A DNA stretch of 64,000 nt from Amyloporia xantha. Lineage: Eukaryota > Basidiomycota > Agaricomycetes > Polyporales > Adustoporiaceae. The notes beneath the pieces are model-generated. The model saw nothing but the letters and a program-made list of their open reading frames with translations. It made no database searches and was not told the origin of the DNA. This document shows, one piece after another, positions 44,091 through 56,772 of this stretch. The stretch is from assembly GCA_036971615.1 (NCBI GenBank), contig JAYKKR010000001.1, forward strand, positions 3,968,001 through 4,032,000. Direction: 5' to 3'. The translations under genes were made by a program, and so were the position numbers. How positions within the stretch are numbered: the stretch's first letter is position 1; the number at the start of each line of letters is the position of its first letter.

Positions 44091-45291
44091 ATGGCACTTG
44101 CAATTCTGTATGACGACAAGGACAAGTATCGTAAGTCTATGTGATGCTCTGTGAGTTTCAGCCTTATACTTACAACAAAACAGAACAGATGCTGAGCGAG
44201 GTTCTTGTCACACGCGAAAAGGATTTTGGTCGTGCACATCTGGAACACTTTGCAGCCGTACGTCATCTCAATGTAACTGTACCTTCTGCTCACTGTCGTT
44301 TAGCCTGATGTTGCATTCCAAATGCTCGATCCTTTTCCATCTGAGTTGCCTGTGGGCAAGAGACGTCAAAAATGTGAGCTGGTATGGCGTGGTGAGGGAT
44401 TGAGCACAAGTGCACCGGAGGAAGCGGTGTTGTCGCTGCTGGGATATGTATATGAGAAGAACCTGCCTCCTATCCTTAATGGTAGCCAGTGCGTCAGTAT
44501 GGACTTTGTTCTTAATCGACAACTGACCTATCTCATAGACTTCCACGACACCTGGGGAACGCAGAGCAGTCCATCACCCTGACAGGCCTGGGTGTGGACT
44601 GTTTTGAGCGGTATGTGCGAGGTGTCTTGGCTATCCACGGCGTCTTGGCTAGTCATCTTGCTGGACACGCATTGGGCCCTTGGAAGCCGACTCACCTCAA
44701 CGATGATCTGGTTCTCAAATTCTCTAGCCAATACTTTGCTCATCCCCGAGAGGCAAAGGGACGCATCTCTCAGCCTTTGGGTAAAGATGTGGACCCTTCT
44801 GGAGTGATGGCCAAGCGTATTACGACTGAAGTACATCTGGAGGAGAACCAAGTGGAGTACTATCAGTGTGTCAGCCGCGAGTAAGTGGTCATTCAGTCTA
44901 AGACGTGCTGTTGCTCACCAAACGGAAAGTCCTTTGAAGATGAAGCGTCTCAAGCCGTCCAACATACATGTGGGCAATCTGGTTGAGATACAGGTTGTTT
45001 TTGGCACCGTTCCCACCTTTGACGGCAGCCATCTGTTCTTATGCAAACTGAAGTCAGTATGCGTCATGGACCGCACGGTGCAAGAGGTAAGCACACACCA
45101 AAGTTGGATGATTCAAGGTTTGATGAATTTGCCAGGTCGTGCAACAGCAGCGTATAGACAAGCTTCTGAAGTGTGAGCTTTCCCCAGTGAAGCAGATCAA
45201 GCGACGAGTGGGATACAGAGTAGATGATAGCAGTGAAGATGAAGATGGGTCGCATTCTCTGAAGCGCATGCACTTGTCAGAAGATGTCTGA
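44091..45291 (+). CDS. 308-aa recurrent transposon-family protein (E2)
   Basis: Copy of 29061-30261 at an offset of 15030, with the same exon structure and the EENQVEYY and VGNLVEIQVVFGTVP segments. No frame difference from E3 was noticed. Confidence 0.75.
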
Positions 45292-45508
45292 GGATCGGCA
45301 ATATGACTGAACCGATTATAAAACTCTATTCGATAATAGATGGTTGTTGCTCGCTAATGAGAGACGAATCAAACAAGAATAGCTATACGTACCTTCAGTT
45401 TGAGAAAAGCCCACTTGCTGGACACCCAGAGGGGCTACAAGAAATAGCAATCGATTGAATACGCAATTTGAAAGATACAAATGATGAAGTTTCATTAAAG
45501 TCATTCAA

Positions 45509-47958
45509 TCACTGTTTCCCTGCGCCCCTCTTCCCCTTCCCCTTCCCGTTTCTTTTTCCTTTTTCCTTCCCTCTCCCCTTCCCCTTCCCTTTTCCCTTCC
45601 CATAAATCCTATAGAACTTACAGAGCAGATGCTCCATCATAATGGGATCAAAAACAATCTGAGCGCGAAGATGAAAGGAAATATTACGCTCAAGATACTG
45701 GAAGACGTCCACAAATGCCTTGGAGACCACCTCCTCATCCTTGCAATCAACAGGAACCAACTGCATAAACTCCAGCGCGTGCAACGCACCCTTTCCAATG
45801 ATGAGAACTTGCTGACCCATCTCCACAGCAGAAGGCGCTGTGACCTTGCCTGCATAGACAAGATCACAAGTGAGCAATGTAGCGATCAACTCACCCATCT
45901 GCTGCGCACGCTGCTTGATAAACTTATAGCAAGTTTTGAATGGAAGAGGGCCTCCTTCATGCTTGCCCAACAAAAGCTTCCACTGGTTCTCCAGTGAAAA
46001 GTAGGAGCTAGCCAACCGGGGTTGCGTCCAGACATGCAAGCACCATATGCAGAGAGATTGCAGAGATAAGTGTCGCCCTTGCCCTCTGCCCACTGCTTCC
46101 ACATGTGAAGACTGGTCCAGTAGTTGGGCCCTCCAGCACAGACTGCGTGCCAAAGGTGATACCACGCCAGATACAAGCACTGGCAAAACCACCAGGTTGG
46201 TCAATGTGGTCAGGATGGAAGGGTCCAGATGCATCCAAAACGCGAAGTCGAGAAGGGGCATGCTCACAAAAGGGAAGCTTCTTGTCAGCGTCGCGATAGA
46301 CCTGCTCAACAAGCTTGCTACAGTCAGCAGGGAGTTGGTTTGGAAAGGGAACAAGGGGCAGAAGTTCTTCAACAAAGTGAAGAATGTCCTTGTAGGAGTT
46401 AGGTGCGAACAAATATGGATCAAGATGGAAATGTGCTCAGTTGGAGGTGATGCGATGGTGGAGAGACGATGAGAAAGAAGGATGCACTCATGAGTGACAG
46501 AAGAGATATCAGTGAGCAACTTCCTCTCTGGCGAGTTGTCATCTGCCAGAGCGCTGTTCAAAAGAACATTGTAGAAGTCTTCAAGATGAGAAAGATGGAG
46601 CGAGGAATGTCTGAGCTTAGTCTGCAAGACAGTTTGTTTCAGATGTAAGGCAGCAAGCCAAACACCGTCGACGAGCAAGACATCTTGAGAACGAGTAGTG
46701 GAGATGAGGAATTGGACAAAGTAGGCACCAAGGCGAGAAGTGTTGGTGGAATATCCAAGCCAGAAGCGAAGGACTTCATTGAGAATCTGACAAACACGAT
46801 CGGTGATAGCGGTGGGAGTCTGAAAGATACCGCGACAGTGGAATTTGTAAGACTCCACCTTGGCAGACAACGCAGGAAGATAAGTGTGAGGAAGAAGAGA
46901 GACCCAGTAGTCGTTGTCGCGAGACCGAGCCAAGACAGCATCATAGATGTCCATAGAGAGTCTCTCCAGCCAGGTTGACGTACTTCTGATCTGCACATTC
47001 AACACCAAGTCCATCACACAGCGACAGTGATCCATACAGTCTTTGTCCAGCCACATCCAAGCATAGCTGTTGGCTAGCAGAGCCTGCTGACGAAGCAAAC
47101 GCATCTCCAGACCTTGGATCTTTGACTTTATCTCCACAAAGTCAAAGTCGCCTTCCATACCAGCAACTGTAGAGGCCATGTCAGGAGAGAGACGCTCCTT
47201 ACTAGTGTAGCCTTTCAGGAAGCAATAAAGACGGGTGTGGAAAGCTTGCTCATGCTGGAGAAACTGAGGAGTTGACAGCATGGACTGGTGGATCTGAGTC
47301 AAGTTGTCCAACGTCTTCTGAAGATTGTCACATGAGAAGCACTCAAAGACGTCAGCAATATCTAGAGAATAATTTATAAGACACTGATGCTATGAAGATA
47401 GCAAAGATGCATACCATGTGACAACACTTCAGACTTAGAATTTCCTCCATCTGTGCTCGCGTTCTTGTCTTCTTCAAACTCCTGTTCTATATGGAAATTA
47501 GAATGTAAAGGAACTGTGACATTCTGCAAGACGTACCACTCATAAACTCCTCAAAAGCATCAAAAGTATTACCCGACTGCGCGTCCATGGGCAAGCCTTC
47601 TTCTGCATTATCCGAAACGCCTCCAACTAACACATACATCAATTTGTGCATATCTATCTATCTACTTAGACATACCAGCTTTCAGGCGCTTGCTAGAGCG
47701 TGTAGCAGAGCCAGATGCCTGCTGCTGCATCTGCTCAAACAGTGCTTGAGAGCGCAACCTCATGGCAGAGGCAATATTATCCAAGCTAGTATCTGTGCAA
47801 CAAGTTAGACAAGTCAAAAAGAAATAAAGCGAATGCTTACTAGCTCTCAATATGGAATGCAAATTTGCTTCTTCTTCTTCTTCTTCCTCAGCTTCTTCAT
47901 GCTGACGCTTCTGACCCCTCTGTTTCTCAGAGTTGTTGCCTGGAAATTGTGAAACCAT
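45509..47958 (-). pseudogene. Gene X of E2, frameshifted in the middle
   Basis: Copy of 30479-32931. Three one-base losses, all in G or C runs (near 46428, 46131 and 46019), throw roughly 130 residues between ASPPTEHI and RLASSYFSLENQW out of frame before the reading returns. The net length change is one codon. The open frame hides this because no stop falls in the shifted stretch. The regions before and after remain identical to E3. Either this copy is damaged or the runs are sequencing errors; raw reads would tell. Confidence 0.75.
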
Positions 47959-47969
47959 GTTAGAATAAA

Positions 47970-50491
47970 TTATGTATAGTGGCAGAAACACTTATGTCTG
48001 TAGGTATGAGAGGCTGGAATTAAATAAAATGAGTCAGAAATAAAAACAAAAGGCAAAGAAAAAAATGCAAAGACAACTTACAACGAATACGACCACGCAC
48101 ACGCTGAACATCGTCCACATCCTCCTCTGCCTCCCCAATACTCTCCATATACTTCTTGAATGGCTGATAGGAGTTGCCAAGAACCACATGAGGAATTGCA
48201 CCGCCACGATGAAGACGCATCTTCTTCCAGAGCTTACCCTGAGCAGCACACTTCTCTTTCTCTGAAGGCGGCATGCTCCAGGCAGAAGGATGAATAACTT
48301 CACCTTCCTCGTTCTTGAACGTAATACAGTTCATGAAGGCATCAGTGTCGACGGTAGGCTGATAGCAAGCAGGAATTTGATCAAGGCGAGAGGACAAAGC
48401 AAGATGAAAACCTCTGGCAACAGCTTCCAAAAGACCCTGTGCATTGGTCATAGCCATGCCATCAGTGAGAATATTGCCATGATTGACAATAGGAACATTG
48501 GGATGAGAAACACTAGAAGAAAAGATAAGTCGAAGCTTAAGGAAAAATAAAATCAAGAAGATAGAGTACACACCCATGAAGACTGAGATGAGGAGGAATC
48601 TCCTCCAATTCTCCATTCTCCCCACTGCAAAAACCAACATGCGCCAGCCCCTCCAGAGTGCTGTCGTTAGGATAGTTGATGAGAGTAAAGCGGTAGGAAG
48701 TGTTATTGGGTGTGGTGTTGGTGAGCGCAACAGGCGGAGTTCCACCATGAGGATACAGTCCATTGAAACAGACAGACATAACCTCTTGTGGATCCTCTGG
48801 ATCATACAGATAGGGCATGGAGATGAACACACCAAAGGCAGGAAAGATGAAGACACCAGGATCAACATTCTGGTCCAGTTGAGAGAAGACAGTCATGCAA
48901 GACATGGCAACCCAACTGTCATAGCTATCCACATGGATACCAGCAAAAGGGCCCAGTTCTGCCTTGAACAAAGCACCTAGAAAATAAATTGTCAGAAAAT
49001 GTGAAAAAAGCGCAATAAATAGAGGCAAAAATGCGAAGGGGAGGAGAGAAATTGGATGGAAAGATGGAGGGAGCACCCCCAGTGGGTGTGGGAATTTATT
49101 TGAAAAGAATAGAGGGCAAGAAGAATAAATAAAGAGCAGAAAGAGGAAATAAAATCGAAATAATAGGGAAAAAGCGAAATAAATAAAGGGAAATATGCGA
49201 AGGGGAGATCAGGAATTGGATGGAAATATAGAAGAAGCACCCCCAGTGAGTGTGGGAATTTATTTGAAAAGAATAGAGGGCAAGAAGAATAAATAAAGAG
49301 CAGAAAGGGGAAATAAAAGCGAAATAATAGGGAAAAAGCGAAATAAATAAAGGGAAATATGTAAAGGAGAGATCAGGAATTGGATGGAAATATAGAAGAA
49401 GCACCCCCAGCGGATATGGGAATTTATTGGAAAGAATAGATGGCAAGAAGAATAAATAAAGGGCAGAAAGGAGCAAACATATGCAATAGATATTAATCAG
49501 ATAATCAACTACTTACCTAGCGCCTGGGCCTGTTGCTTGGTTTTGGTGGAAGCAATGTTCAGCTGAACATTGGTGAAGGCATAATTGCCCTCAAAGCCAA
49601 TTGGAAACTTAGCAGTGAGCTCAGCTTGAGCTTTGAGCAAATTGACCAAGTCAGAGTCTCCGCGCTCCAGAGCATTGATGGCGATGCGAGATCCAACCTG
49701 ATAAATCAGTTAGTGTCTGTACTAATACTGGACATGATTACTTGCCTCCACCAGCTCCTTCCGCAACTTGCCATGCTCAGTCAAACTTTCCTCGTAAACT
49801 TTGGAAAGTCTTCCTGGAGCGATAAGCTTTCTCACGCGTTCATAAGACTGGGCCAAATTATAGGCACGAGTGTCACGTCCAACAGATTCAGAAGAGGAAC
49901 TTCTCTCCCACCAGACCCCACCCTGATACTCATCCTCCGAACCGCACTGCTGTGCCTTTGTTCTGGTACACTCGTCCTCAGGACCAATGAGTTGAGAGCG
50001 AATAGCTAACAACTTGGCAACAAGGTCGGAGGGAAGAAGACTAAATAACATGTGAGATGGGAGAGAGAAAAAGAAAAGATATAAGTAACACACCGCTGAG
50101 GAACCATGTAGAGAAGGAGGATATCTTCGGATCCATCCGAAGGGCTTCCAATCTTCCTTCCAATCAAGCGATCGTAAGGTTTCAGATGTAAGAAACCTTG
50201 GGCGCGTAAGCGCTCAGATCACATGGAAAGACGTCATCACTCACCCATAGTCCTGAGCTCATTCGCATTTGCACTGTGCACTTCAAGACTACTTGCCTGA
50301 CTTTGCATTCTCTCCATCCCTTCCTCGGTTGAATCTATCATCACCAGATAGGCCTTTCCTCTAGGATCATCAGGACCCAACGGATGACCAACAACCTCCC
50401 TAATCTCCACCATCGATGTAGGACGCTCAGGGATGTCCAGGGGAACACCTAGCAGCTTTTGGAGCTGCTCAGGGCTTGGAGATCGGGACAT
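47970..50491 (-). CDS. 2-oxoglutarate/Fe(II) dioxygenase (E2)
   Basis: Copy of 32943-35463. Predicted exons are 50491-50245, 50196-50094, 50040-49746, 49697-49517, 48976-48574, 48512-48082 and 48013-47970. HVD, HGGTPP and YRFTLINYP are all present, so this copy appears as functional as that of E3. The intron minisatellite is at about 48986-49510. A one-base difference in the intron before exon 6 is neutral. Confidence 0.85.
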
Positions 50492-51534
50492 GGCTAGGTA
50501 TATGGCAAAGAAAAAGTCAGTTGGGTCTCAATAAGCTAGGGAGAAAAGACCTGCTCACTGTCTGTGTTCGAAAACCAGGTCTGGATGTAGCAGGGTCTTC
50601 TACTGGGCTTAAAGGCTGTTCAACAGGCTTAGGTGAGTTTATAACAACATATAAAGCATAATAGAATGTGAATACTCACATTTATGCTGTAAAATTGGAT
50701 GGATGGCACGAGGGAGGCAAGCGAGGAGGAGCGCGCGCGCGGATGTGGCAAAAGGCAAGAGGAAAAATCTGCTAAGTCCGCGTAGGGCGATCCGCTGCAG
50801 TGCGTCGCCCTACGCGCCCTAGACGCCCGCCGGAAAGTGCCGGAAAGCGTTTTTGCGTGACCTACAGAAGGGTCAAATGTTAATTATATTGCACCAAATT
50901 TTGCACGGGCATTCTAATCATGCATTAGAATGCCCCTGAAAAATTTGGGGTGATTTGAGCCCATATTCCCAACGTTATTAATGGAATACGGACTTTCGCA
51001 AAACGAGCGCCCTTTAGGCGCCCGTCGAGCGCGCGCCGTTCTCGCGCGGTTTCCTGGTGCTCAGTGTGCCTCCTCCTCCTCCTCCATGTCCTCCTGCTCC
51101 TCGAGCTCCTCCTCCTCCTGCTGCTTCCACAACAACAAGGCTGTGAGCCTTCTACAAGACCACTGGAGTGTGCAGTAGAAGTAGCAGAAGGGTTACAGGC
51201 AGAGGCAAGGGAGCAGGTAAGTATCTTCTCCTCCTTTTCTGACTGACTTTTTCTTTCAAGCACAGAGCCCTGCATGCACCGCTGCACTGCTCCCGCCAAC
51301 GCCACGCCACTCCCCGTCGACAGCAAACACGCCGCGCCGCTCCTCAGCGCAAACACCCCGCCGCACTGCACACGCCGCGCCGCGCCGTTCCCCGCTGCTG
51401 CAGAAGACAAACACCACGCCGTCGAACGCGCCTCAACCGTGCTGCCCTGAACATGCCACGCCGCCCCGGTGCCCGCTGCTGCAACCCGCCAATCCTCACT
51501 ACAAGTAAGGTGAGTTTGGCCAGCGCTGCCCTAC
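50492..51534. other. Spacer with hairpin (E2)
   Basis: Counterpart of 35464-36502. The TAGGGCGA hairpin is at 50779-50816. No gene seen. Confidence 0.6.
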
Positions 51535-51994
51535 GCCCGCTGTCCAAGTGGACAGCGGGCGCGTTCCTCTTTGCTCACCACAGCCGGCGCTGCCAGCGCC
51601 GCCCCATGCCCGCTGTCCTCATGGACAGCGGGCGCGCTTGCGCTCCACCCCGCCCCTCGAGTTCATTGCCCACGGCAACAAATTCGGGGGGCTTCGCTAC
51701 CAGCGCCGCTCGACGCCCGCTGTCCAAGCGGACAGCGGGTGCGCTTGCGTTCCACCCCGCCCCCCGAACGTGTTGCCAAGAGCAACGCGTTTGGGGAGCT
51801 CTCTTAGCTCCCCGCGGGTGGTGCTGCCAGCGCCGCCCCATGCCCGCTGTCCTCTTGGACAGCGGGCGCGCTTGTGCTCCACCCCGCCCCTAGAGCTCGT
51901 TGCCCACAGCAACGAATTCGGGGGAGTTTCATGGCCCTCTGCGGACGCTGCTACTGGCGCCGCTCCACGCCCGCTGTCCTCTTGGCCAGTGGGC
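51535..51994. repeat. Array of five GCCCGCTGTCC hairpins (E2)
   Basis: Same five dyads as 36503-36956, from 51535-51560 to the imperfect 51969-51994. The stems are unchanged, while the spacers differ by several small insertions or deletions (for example one added T after several GGGCGCGC runs and a GAATTC where E3 has GG near 36876). Confidence 0.8.
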
Positions 51995-52651
51995 GCACTT
52001 GCTTGTATCCCCGCCCTCTCGAACGTGTTGCCAAGAGCAATGTGTTTGGGGAGTACTCTTCACTTCCTACGGGTGGTGCTGCCAGCGCCACGGGATGCCG
52101 CAGGCACCCAACCTCTGCCCTCCAAGTATAGCTGACTTGTTCTATTACATCCTTCCCCCTCTTCCCGGAATGCGTTACCATTTACAAGGTATATACTATT
52201 ATCATAGTCCATTAATTAAGGTATTTTCACTCCGGTACCGCGATTGGGGCCAGTCGGAGTACCTTTGTCATAGCTTCCTTATCTGGATATCGGAAGAGAG
52301 GTTCGGTTCGGAGCTCTCCGTATAGACTTCCTTCTCGACAGTCATGAGCACCACCATCTACCGCTCTCTACGCCTCCATACCAGGACGAAGCAACACAAA
52401 AGTGAGCTTACATTAAATTTATATCGATTCGGCAGCTTGCACTTTTGCATACGTCGGAGAACTTGGATCTTTTGCGACTAGGGATTAGATAATAGGTGCC
52501 GATACCCAATCTCAACACCTGTGGCGATGTCTATATTGATAAGAACAAGAAAATTCAGAGGCATGCGCTCTCTCCATATCGCGATATGATCAAGATATAA
52601 AATAGCCTTCACCGCTTCATTCTCCACATCCACTCTCTTCCTTCATCCATC

Positions 52652-53201
52652 ATGAGCACTCTTTCTCCCTATCCCACGTATGACTGTACCCATGGTCGGG
52701 TCAATGGCCGGATTCTTCAGGACAAGTTTGGTCAGTTTGACGGATACGTGACAAGGTTGTGGTGCCAGATCTTGGCTGTACGTCATGATCATATGATTGA
52801 AATCCACAAAATGACTCACCCGTACCCAGGTCTATCCCACTGAGCATTATCTTGAGGTCAAGTCCTCCGACGAAGTGCAGATCAAAGTGGTCCTCGTGAA
52901 CTTGGACACTGCCAAGCTCGACAAGGTATATTGTAACATCTGCGTGTTATATGTCAATGCTCACATGCAACAGATCAACGAGTTCAAGGTAAACACTTTT
53001 GTTGAGGTCATTGGCAAAGTCAGGACTCCCACTGAGCTCCATGCGGATTGTGCCCAGATCATCCAGTTTGGCGATGACTTTGGTGAGCTCACCTTGGACT
53101 CCATTGGTCTGCTGCTAACAATAAACACAGACATGAAGCTTGCCAATGACGTTATCGAGCTTTGGCATGATCCTCGCTTTGCTAAGATGGTCCAACAGTG
53201 A
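52652..53201 (+). CDS. RFA3: RPA3-like protein (E2)
   Basis: Copy of 37613-38162 at an offset of 15039 with identical exon structure. One substitution changes NLDTVKL to NLDTAKL. It is intact in frame, and the TATA-like box is also conserved. Confidence 0.75.
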
Positions 53202-53661
53202 TAGTACAACGTAGTCGAGTCAATACGAGAGGTGATGTTCAGCGATGCACTGAGATCGGTACACAGATAAGACACAACGGCAGCAACATAATCTAACAAC
53301 TGCACGTGACTAATCTATATAGGGTAACTGATAAGATATGGGGTGCACGTGATTAGCCTATATAGGGTAACTGATAAGATATAGGCTCGATCTTATCTCA
53401 TCAGTGTTGGGGGTTGTTTGTACAAGTCGCGTCGTGCTGGCAGTTTTGTATTGAACTTTGTAATGGGTAACAAACTTTTGTATTGAGACTACAAGCCACC
53501 TTACAACAGCGGTAACAAAAGCCTGACCCTAACCCCAGGATCTTGGGTGCTTACAATACAAATTTTGTATTGAATTGGGTTCCCACGCTTAGGCGCAAAA
53601 GTTGGTGTCGCGACTTTTGCTCACCAAAAGAAACGCTTCCTTCGTACCTCAGGAATCGTAA
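53202..53661. repeat. 5'-terminal region of E2
   Basis: Counterpart of 38163-38622. It ends AGGAATCGTA at 53660/53661. Small differences include GAG to AAA near 53627 and loss of one G in the TTAGGGCGC run. Confidence 0.7.
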
Positions 53662-55756
53662 TCAACCAAATCTTACAACAGCCATATCTCAGTAAGTATT
53701 GAGAATTCCAATACAAACATTACAACTTTTCCTAATGAAGTAAATAAGTTCTATCTGATGGAATATAAAAGTGATTTTCCACACTAACCACATACAAACC
53801 TTTCTAATGTCGTTACAACATTTACTTATCAAGTCAATCTTGCCATTCAAATGGAACCATTATGTATTTCACCCTTTTTGTAATAACATTACAAATTTGC
53901 TCTAATTACCATTTGAAAGTCATATCAGAGACCTTTGCATTCAAAGTCAGTGTAATGACCATACATATTTGCTCTAATGGCACTACAAACTCACTGGAAT
54001 CACCACACAAACTCATCATACTAACCATACAAACTTATCCTAATTATCATTCAAATGTATTGTATTGACCCTACAAAGTCACCATAAGTATCATACAAAC
54101 CTACACTAATCACCATTGAATCTGACTCTAATGATCATATTAAGTTACTCTAGTTCACCCTAATCACCATAGAATCATATTGTATTGACTATACAAGTCA
54201 TTCTAATGATCATATAAACTCAATGTAATCATCATACAAACTTATTCTAATGACCATATAAACTCACTATAATTACCATACAAACTTACTCTAATCCCCA
54301 TACAAAGTGATTGTAATGACCATACAAACTTACTCTAATAACCATACAAATCCATTCTAATCATCATACAAACTGACTCTAATTATCATAGAAAGTCATT
54401 CTAATCACCATACAAACTTGCTCTAATCACTGTACAAACTCACTCTAATCCATATACAAAGTTGCTCTAATGACCCTACAAACTAAGTCTAATTATCATA
54501 CAAACTCACTCACCCTAGAAACACATTGTATTGACATGACCAACTTGCTCTAATCACCATACAAATCTACTCTAATGATCATACAAACTCACTACAATTA
54601 CCATACAAACCTAGTTCAATCAGCATACAATGTCGCACTGATCACCATTCAAGTTATTCTAGGGGCATACTAACCTGCTGTGTATACAGCACAAAGCTCT
54701 CTAAGGTCCTTACAAACATGATCTAATGATATCTATATAGCAGGCTTACAATGAAGTCTATAAAGAACAGATAAAGCCGTGTTTACAGGCTTGCGCTTGG
54801 AGCGCATTTTAGGGCGCCTAAAAAGTGGCTGACACTCGGAAAGGCAATGATCATTGAATAGCAGATTTGTTATGGCCTCAAATCCTTAGGAACCTGAATG
54901 GGAGATGGATACACAATAGTCCAAGGTCTGTACCAATTTTCAGCCAATTTAATTAAGAATTGAAGCCACAGGAAAGTGCGCTTTTTTCCATTTCCGGCAA
55001 TTCCCATGGGCGTCTACGGCGCGTAGGGCGATCCACTGAAAGGGATCGCCCTATGCACACTTAGAATTTTCGCTCTTTGGGGTCATGTGACCGCTTTTTC
55101 TGCTCTTGGGAGGCTCATTCTGGGCTCATTCTGGGCTCATAAAAGGTGCAAAAATCACCTAAAATAAGGGAATGTCTCTCTCCTTCATTTGGAATCCCTA
55201 TCTGACATTTTTCGCATCTCACATACAGCCATATTTCTGCATTTGGGCAAGTGTATATGGGGTCTATATGCTATAGATAAATAGTAACAAATCTCAAATA
55301 ATAGGAGACAGCCTTTCGACAGCCATGGCTACCCCCTGATGTAAGCATTTCCTTATATGGCAATATTTGAATGTGGTCAATCCAACAGTATACCCACTTC
55401 AAAGGCCAGTAGGCCGCTGATCTGTCACATGTCCAAGGATAAGCACATGTGATTAGACACATGATCTAATCATGTGACATACCATACAAGGACATAGATA
55501 AGATATGGGCTGGATCTTATCTCATCAATGTTGGGGCTTGTTTGTACAAACTTTGTAATGGGTAACAAACTTTTGTATTGAGACTACAAGTGACCTTACA
55601 ACAGCGGTAACAAAAGCCTGACCCTAACCCCAGGATCTTGGGCGCTTACAATACAAAATTTGTATTGAATTGGGTTCCCACGCTTAGGGCGCAAAAGTTC
55701 GTGTCGCAACTTTTGCTCACCAGAGAAACGCTTCCTTCGTACCTCAGGAATCGTAA
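53662..55756 (-). mobile_element. E1 right arm, non-coding element
   Basis: This matches E0 from about 2427 to 4589. The satellite runs from about 53930 to 54720, the GCGTAGGGCGATCC hairpin is near 55020-55057, and the terminal 0.2 kb ends CCTCAGGAATCGTAA at 55756. Compared with E0 it has scattered substitutions and several 10-60 nt deletions, so it is an older relative, not a recent copy. It starts at TCAACC, the point where E2 inserted. No coding sequence is supported. Confidence 0.85.
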
Positions 55757-56698
55757 TAGCGATGGCCTCACGCATACAAGCCTTGGCCAAATTGGCCAGG
55801 CTACGTATGTCAGAAGGAAAGTCTGTCAATACCACTTTACTGCTACCACGGGGCGTGGCAGTAGGAGAGGAGGCCCTAGAAGATGCCATAGAGGAAGCAC
55901 GAGATGTGACAGAATGAGAACACCTTCCACCTCTAGACTTGTCTTGTTTGGGATCTCGAACTTGAACCTATTGACAGGTGTTGATAATGTTGTAAGTGCA
56001 AAAGAGTGAGTACATACCCCATTGTCGTCATCAAAGGCTAAGTTGTTTGGGTGGTCAGGATCGTCTTCCCCGTAAGGCTCTATTTTTATCTCATCTTTCT
56101 CCTTCTCCTCACTGCTCTGTCTTGCATTATCGGCATCTGAGCCCTCTGTGTATAGTTGAAGTTTCATTGGCAATAATATATGGATGACAGGACACATCAC
56201 CTTTGTCCGAGCTGTCTTGATTACCCAGGCTAGCAGCAAGCTGACGTTCTTCATCATCCAACCTTGCGGCGACTTGCGTCTTCTGCTTCTTCTTTGCCTG
56301 TGACCCATTTTCATTGTCATCGTCAGTATTTTCAGCCTCTAGAATGGCAGCATTGCGCTTGCAGATGTCTATGAGGACGTCAGCCAATGATTCTCCCATG
56401 GCAACAACACCGACATACCTTCATCTTGCGCCTTTAACAACGCAGCAGCTGCTCCATTGCTTTTGGCTTGAAGCTTCTTCAAGAGGGCCTTCTCCTTTGC
56501 CGTAAAGTTGGCTGTCAGATCTGAAAATACTTCTGGAGCTGTCACTTCTTGGACAGTTTTGCTACTGCTGCTGCTGCTTTGACTCTGAGAAGCTCGTGAT
56601 TTAGAAGAAGCAGAAGCAGAAGGATTGGGACTAGGAGTAGCAGGAGGATCTTTATCCTGTGTACCGTTTTTATGAGAGGATCAACGTGTGGCAGTCAT
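55757..56698 (-). pseudogene. Gene-X relative next to the TET-like gene, cut by E1
   Basis: The minus-strand exons are about 56656-56419, 56392-56203, 56146-56018 and 55975-55757. They encode a Ser-rich N-terminus, a Lys/Asp/Glu-rich middle (KKKQKTQ, EEKEKDEIKIEP) and LANLAKACMREAIA. The last segment resembles LDNIASAMRLRSQAL in exon 2 of gene X. The reading stops at the E1 end. The next recognisable exon is at 9562-9775. An ATG at 56698 is followed after four codons by TGA unless a very short intron is used, so the true start is unclear. Like gene X, it directly follows a dioxygenase gene on the same strand. Confidence 0.6.
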
Positions 56699-56772
56699 TG
56701 TGACAGACAGGGTGAGAAGTGTCGCCAACAAGCGCCATGACATTCCATTTGTTTGTGCGCACAAACAAATCA

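Larger units (their letters stand above)
9776..53661 (-). mobile_element. E2: 22-kb Helitron-like element, split by E3
   Basis: E2 consists of 9776-16599 and 38623-53661 (about 21.9 kb). It has the family left end at 9776 and the right end AGGAATCGTA at 53661. Its gene order is the same as in E3. It is interrupted at codon level inside Rep: the left piece ends …TTGTAAAACA, the right piece starts TGCCTTCTC, and the joined sequence is exactly the intact E3 Rep sequence. Rep of E2 is therefore inactive. The cargo genes in the 38.6-53.7 kb part are otherwise largely intact. Confidence 0.85.
9776..55756 (-). mobile_element. E1 composite: outer element enclosing E2 and E3
   Basis: The left flank (…GAGCCTA) and right flank (TAGCGATGG…) belong to neighbouring parts of one gene-X-like gene, so the whole 46 kb is an interruption. 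Only the right arm (53662-55756) is specific to E1. It matches E0 from about 2427 to 4589, including the satellite and the hairpin, so E1 was originally a short non-coding element like E0. E2 inserted at TTTA/TCAACC within it. The expected E1 left arm followed by a second left end is not present; a single left end remains at 9776. Homologous deletion between the two direct copies of the left end explains this most simply. Confidence 0.7.

Noticed and set aside
23590..53661. Plain 15-kb tandem duplication or assembly artefact
   Set aside because: The repeat period is explained by E3 sitting inside E2. Both junctions coincide exactly with element ends, and removing E3 restores Rep.
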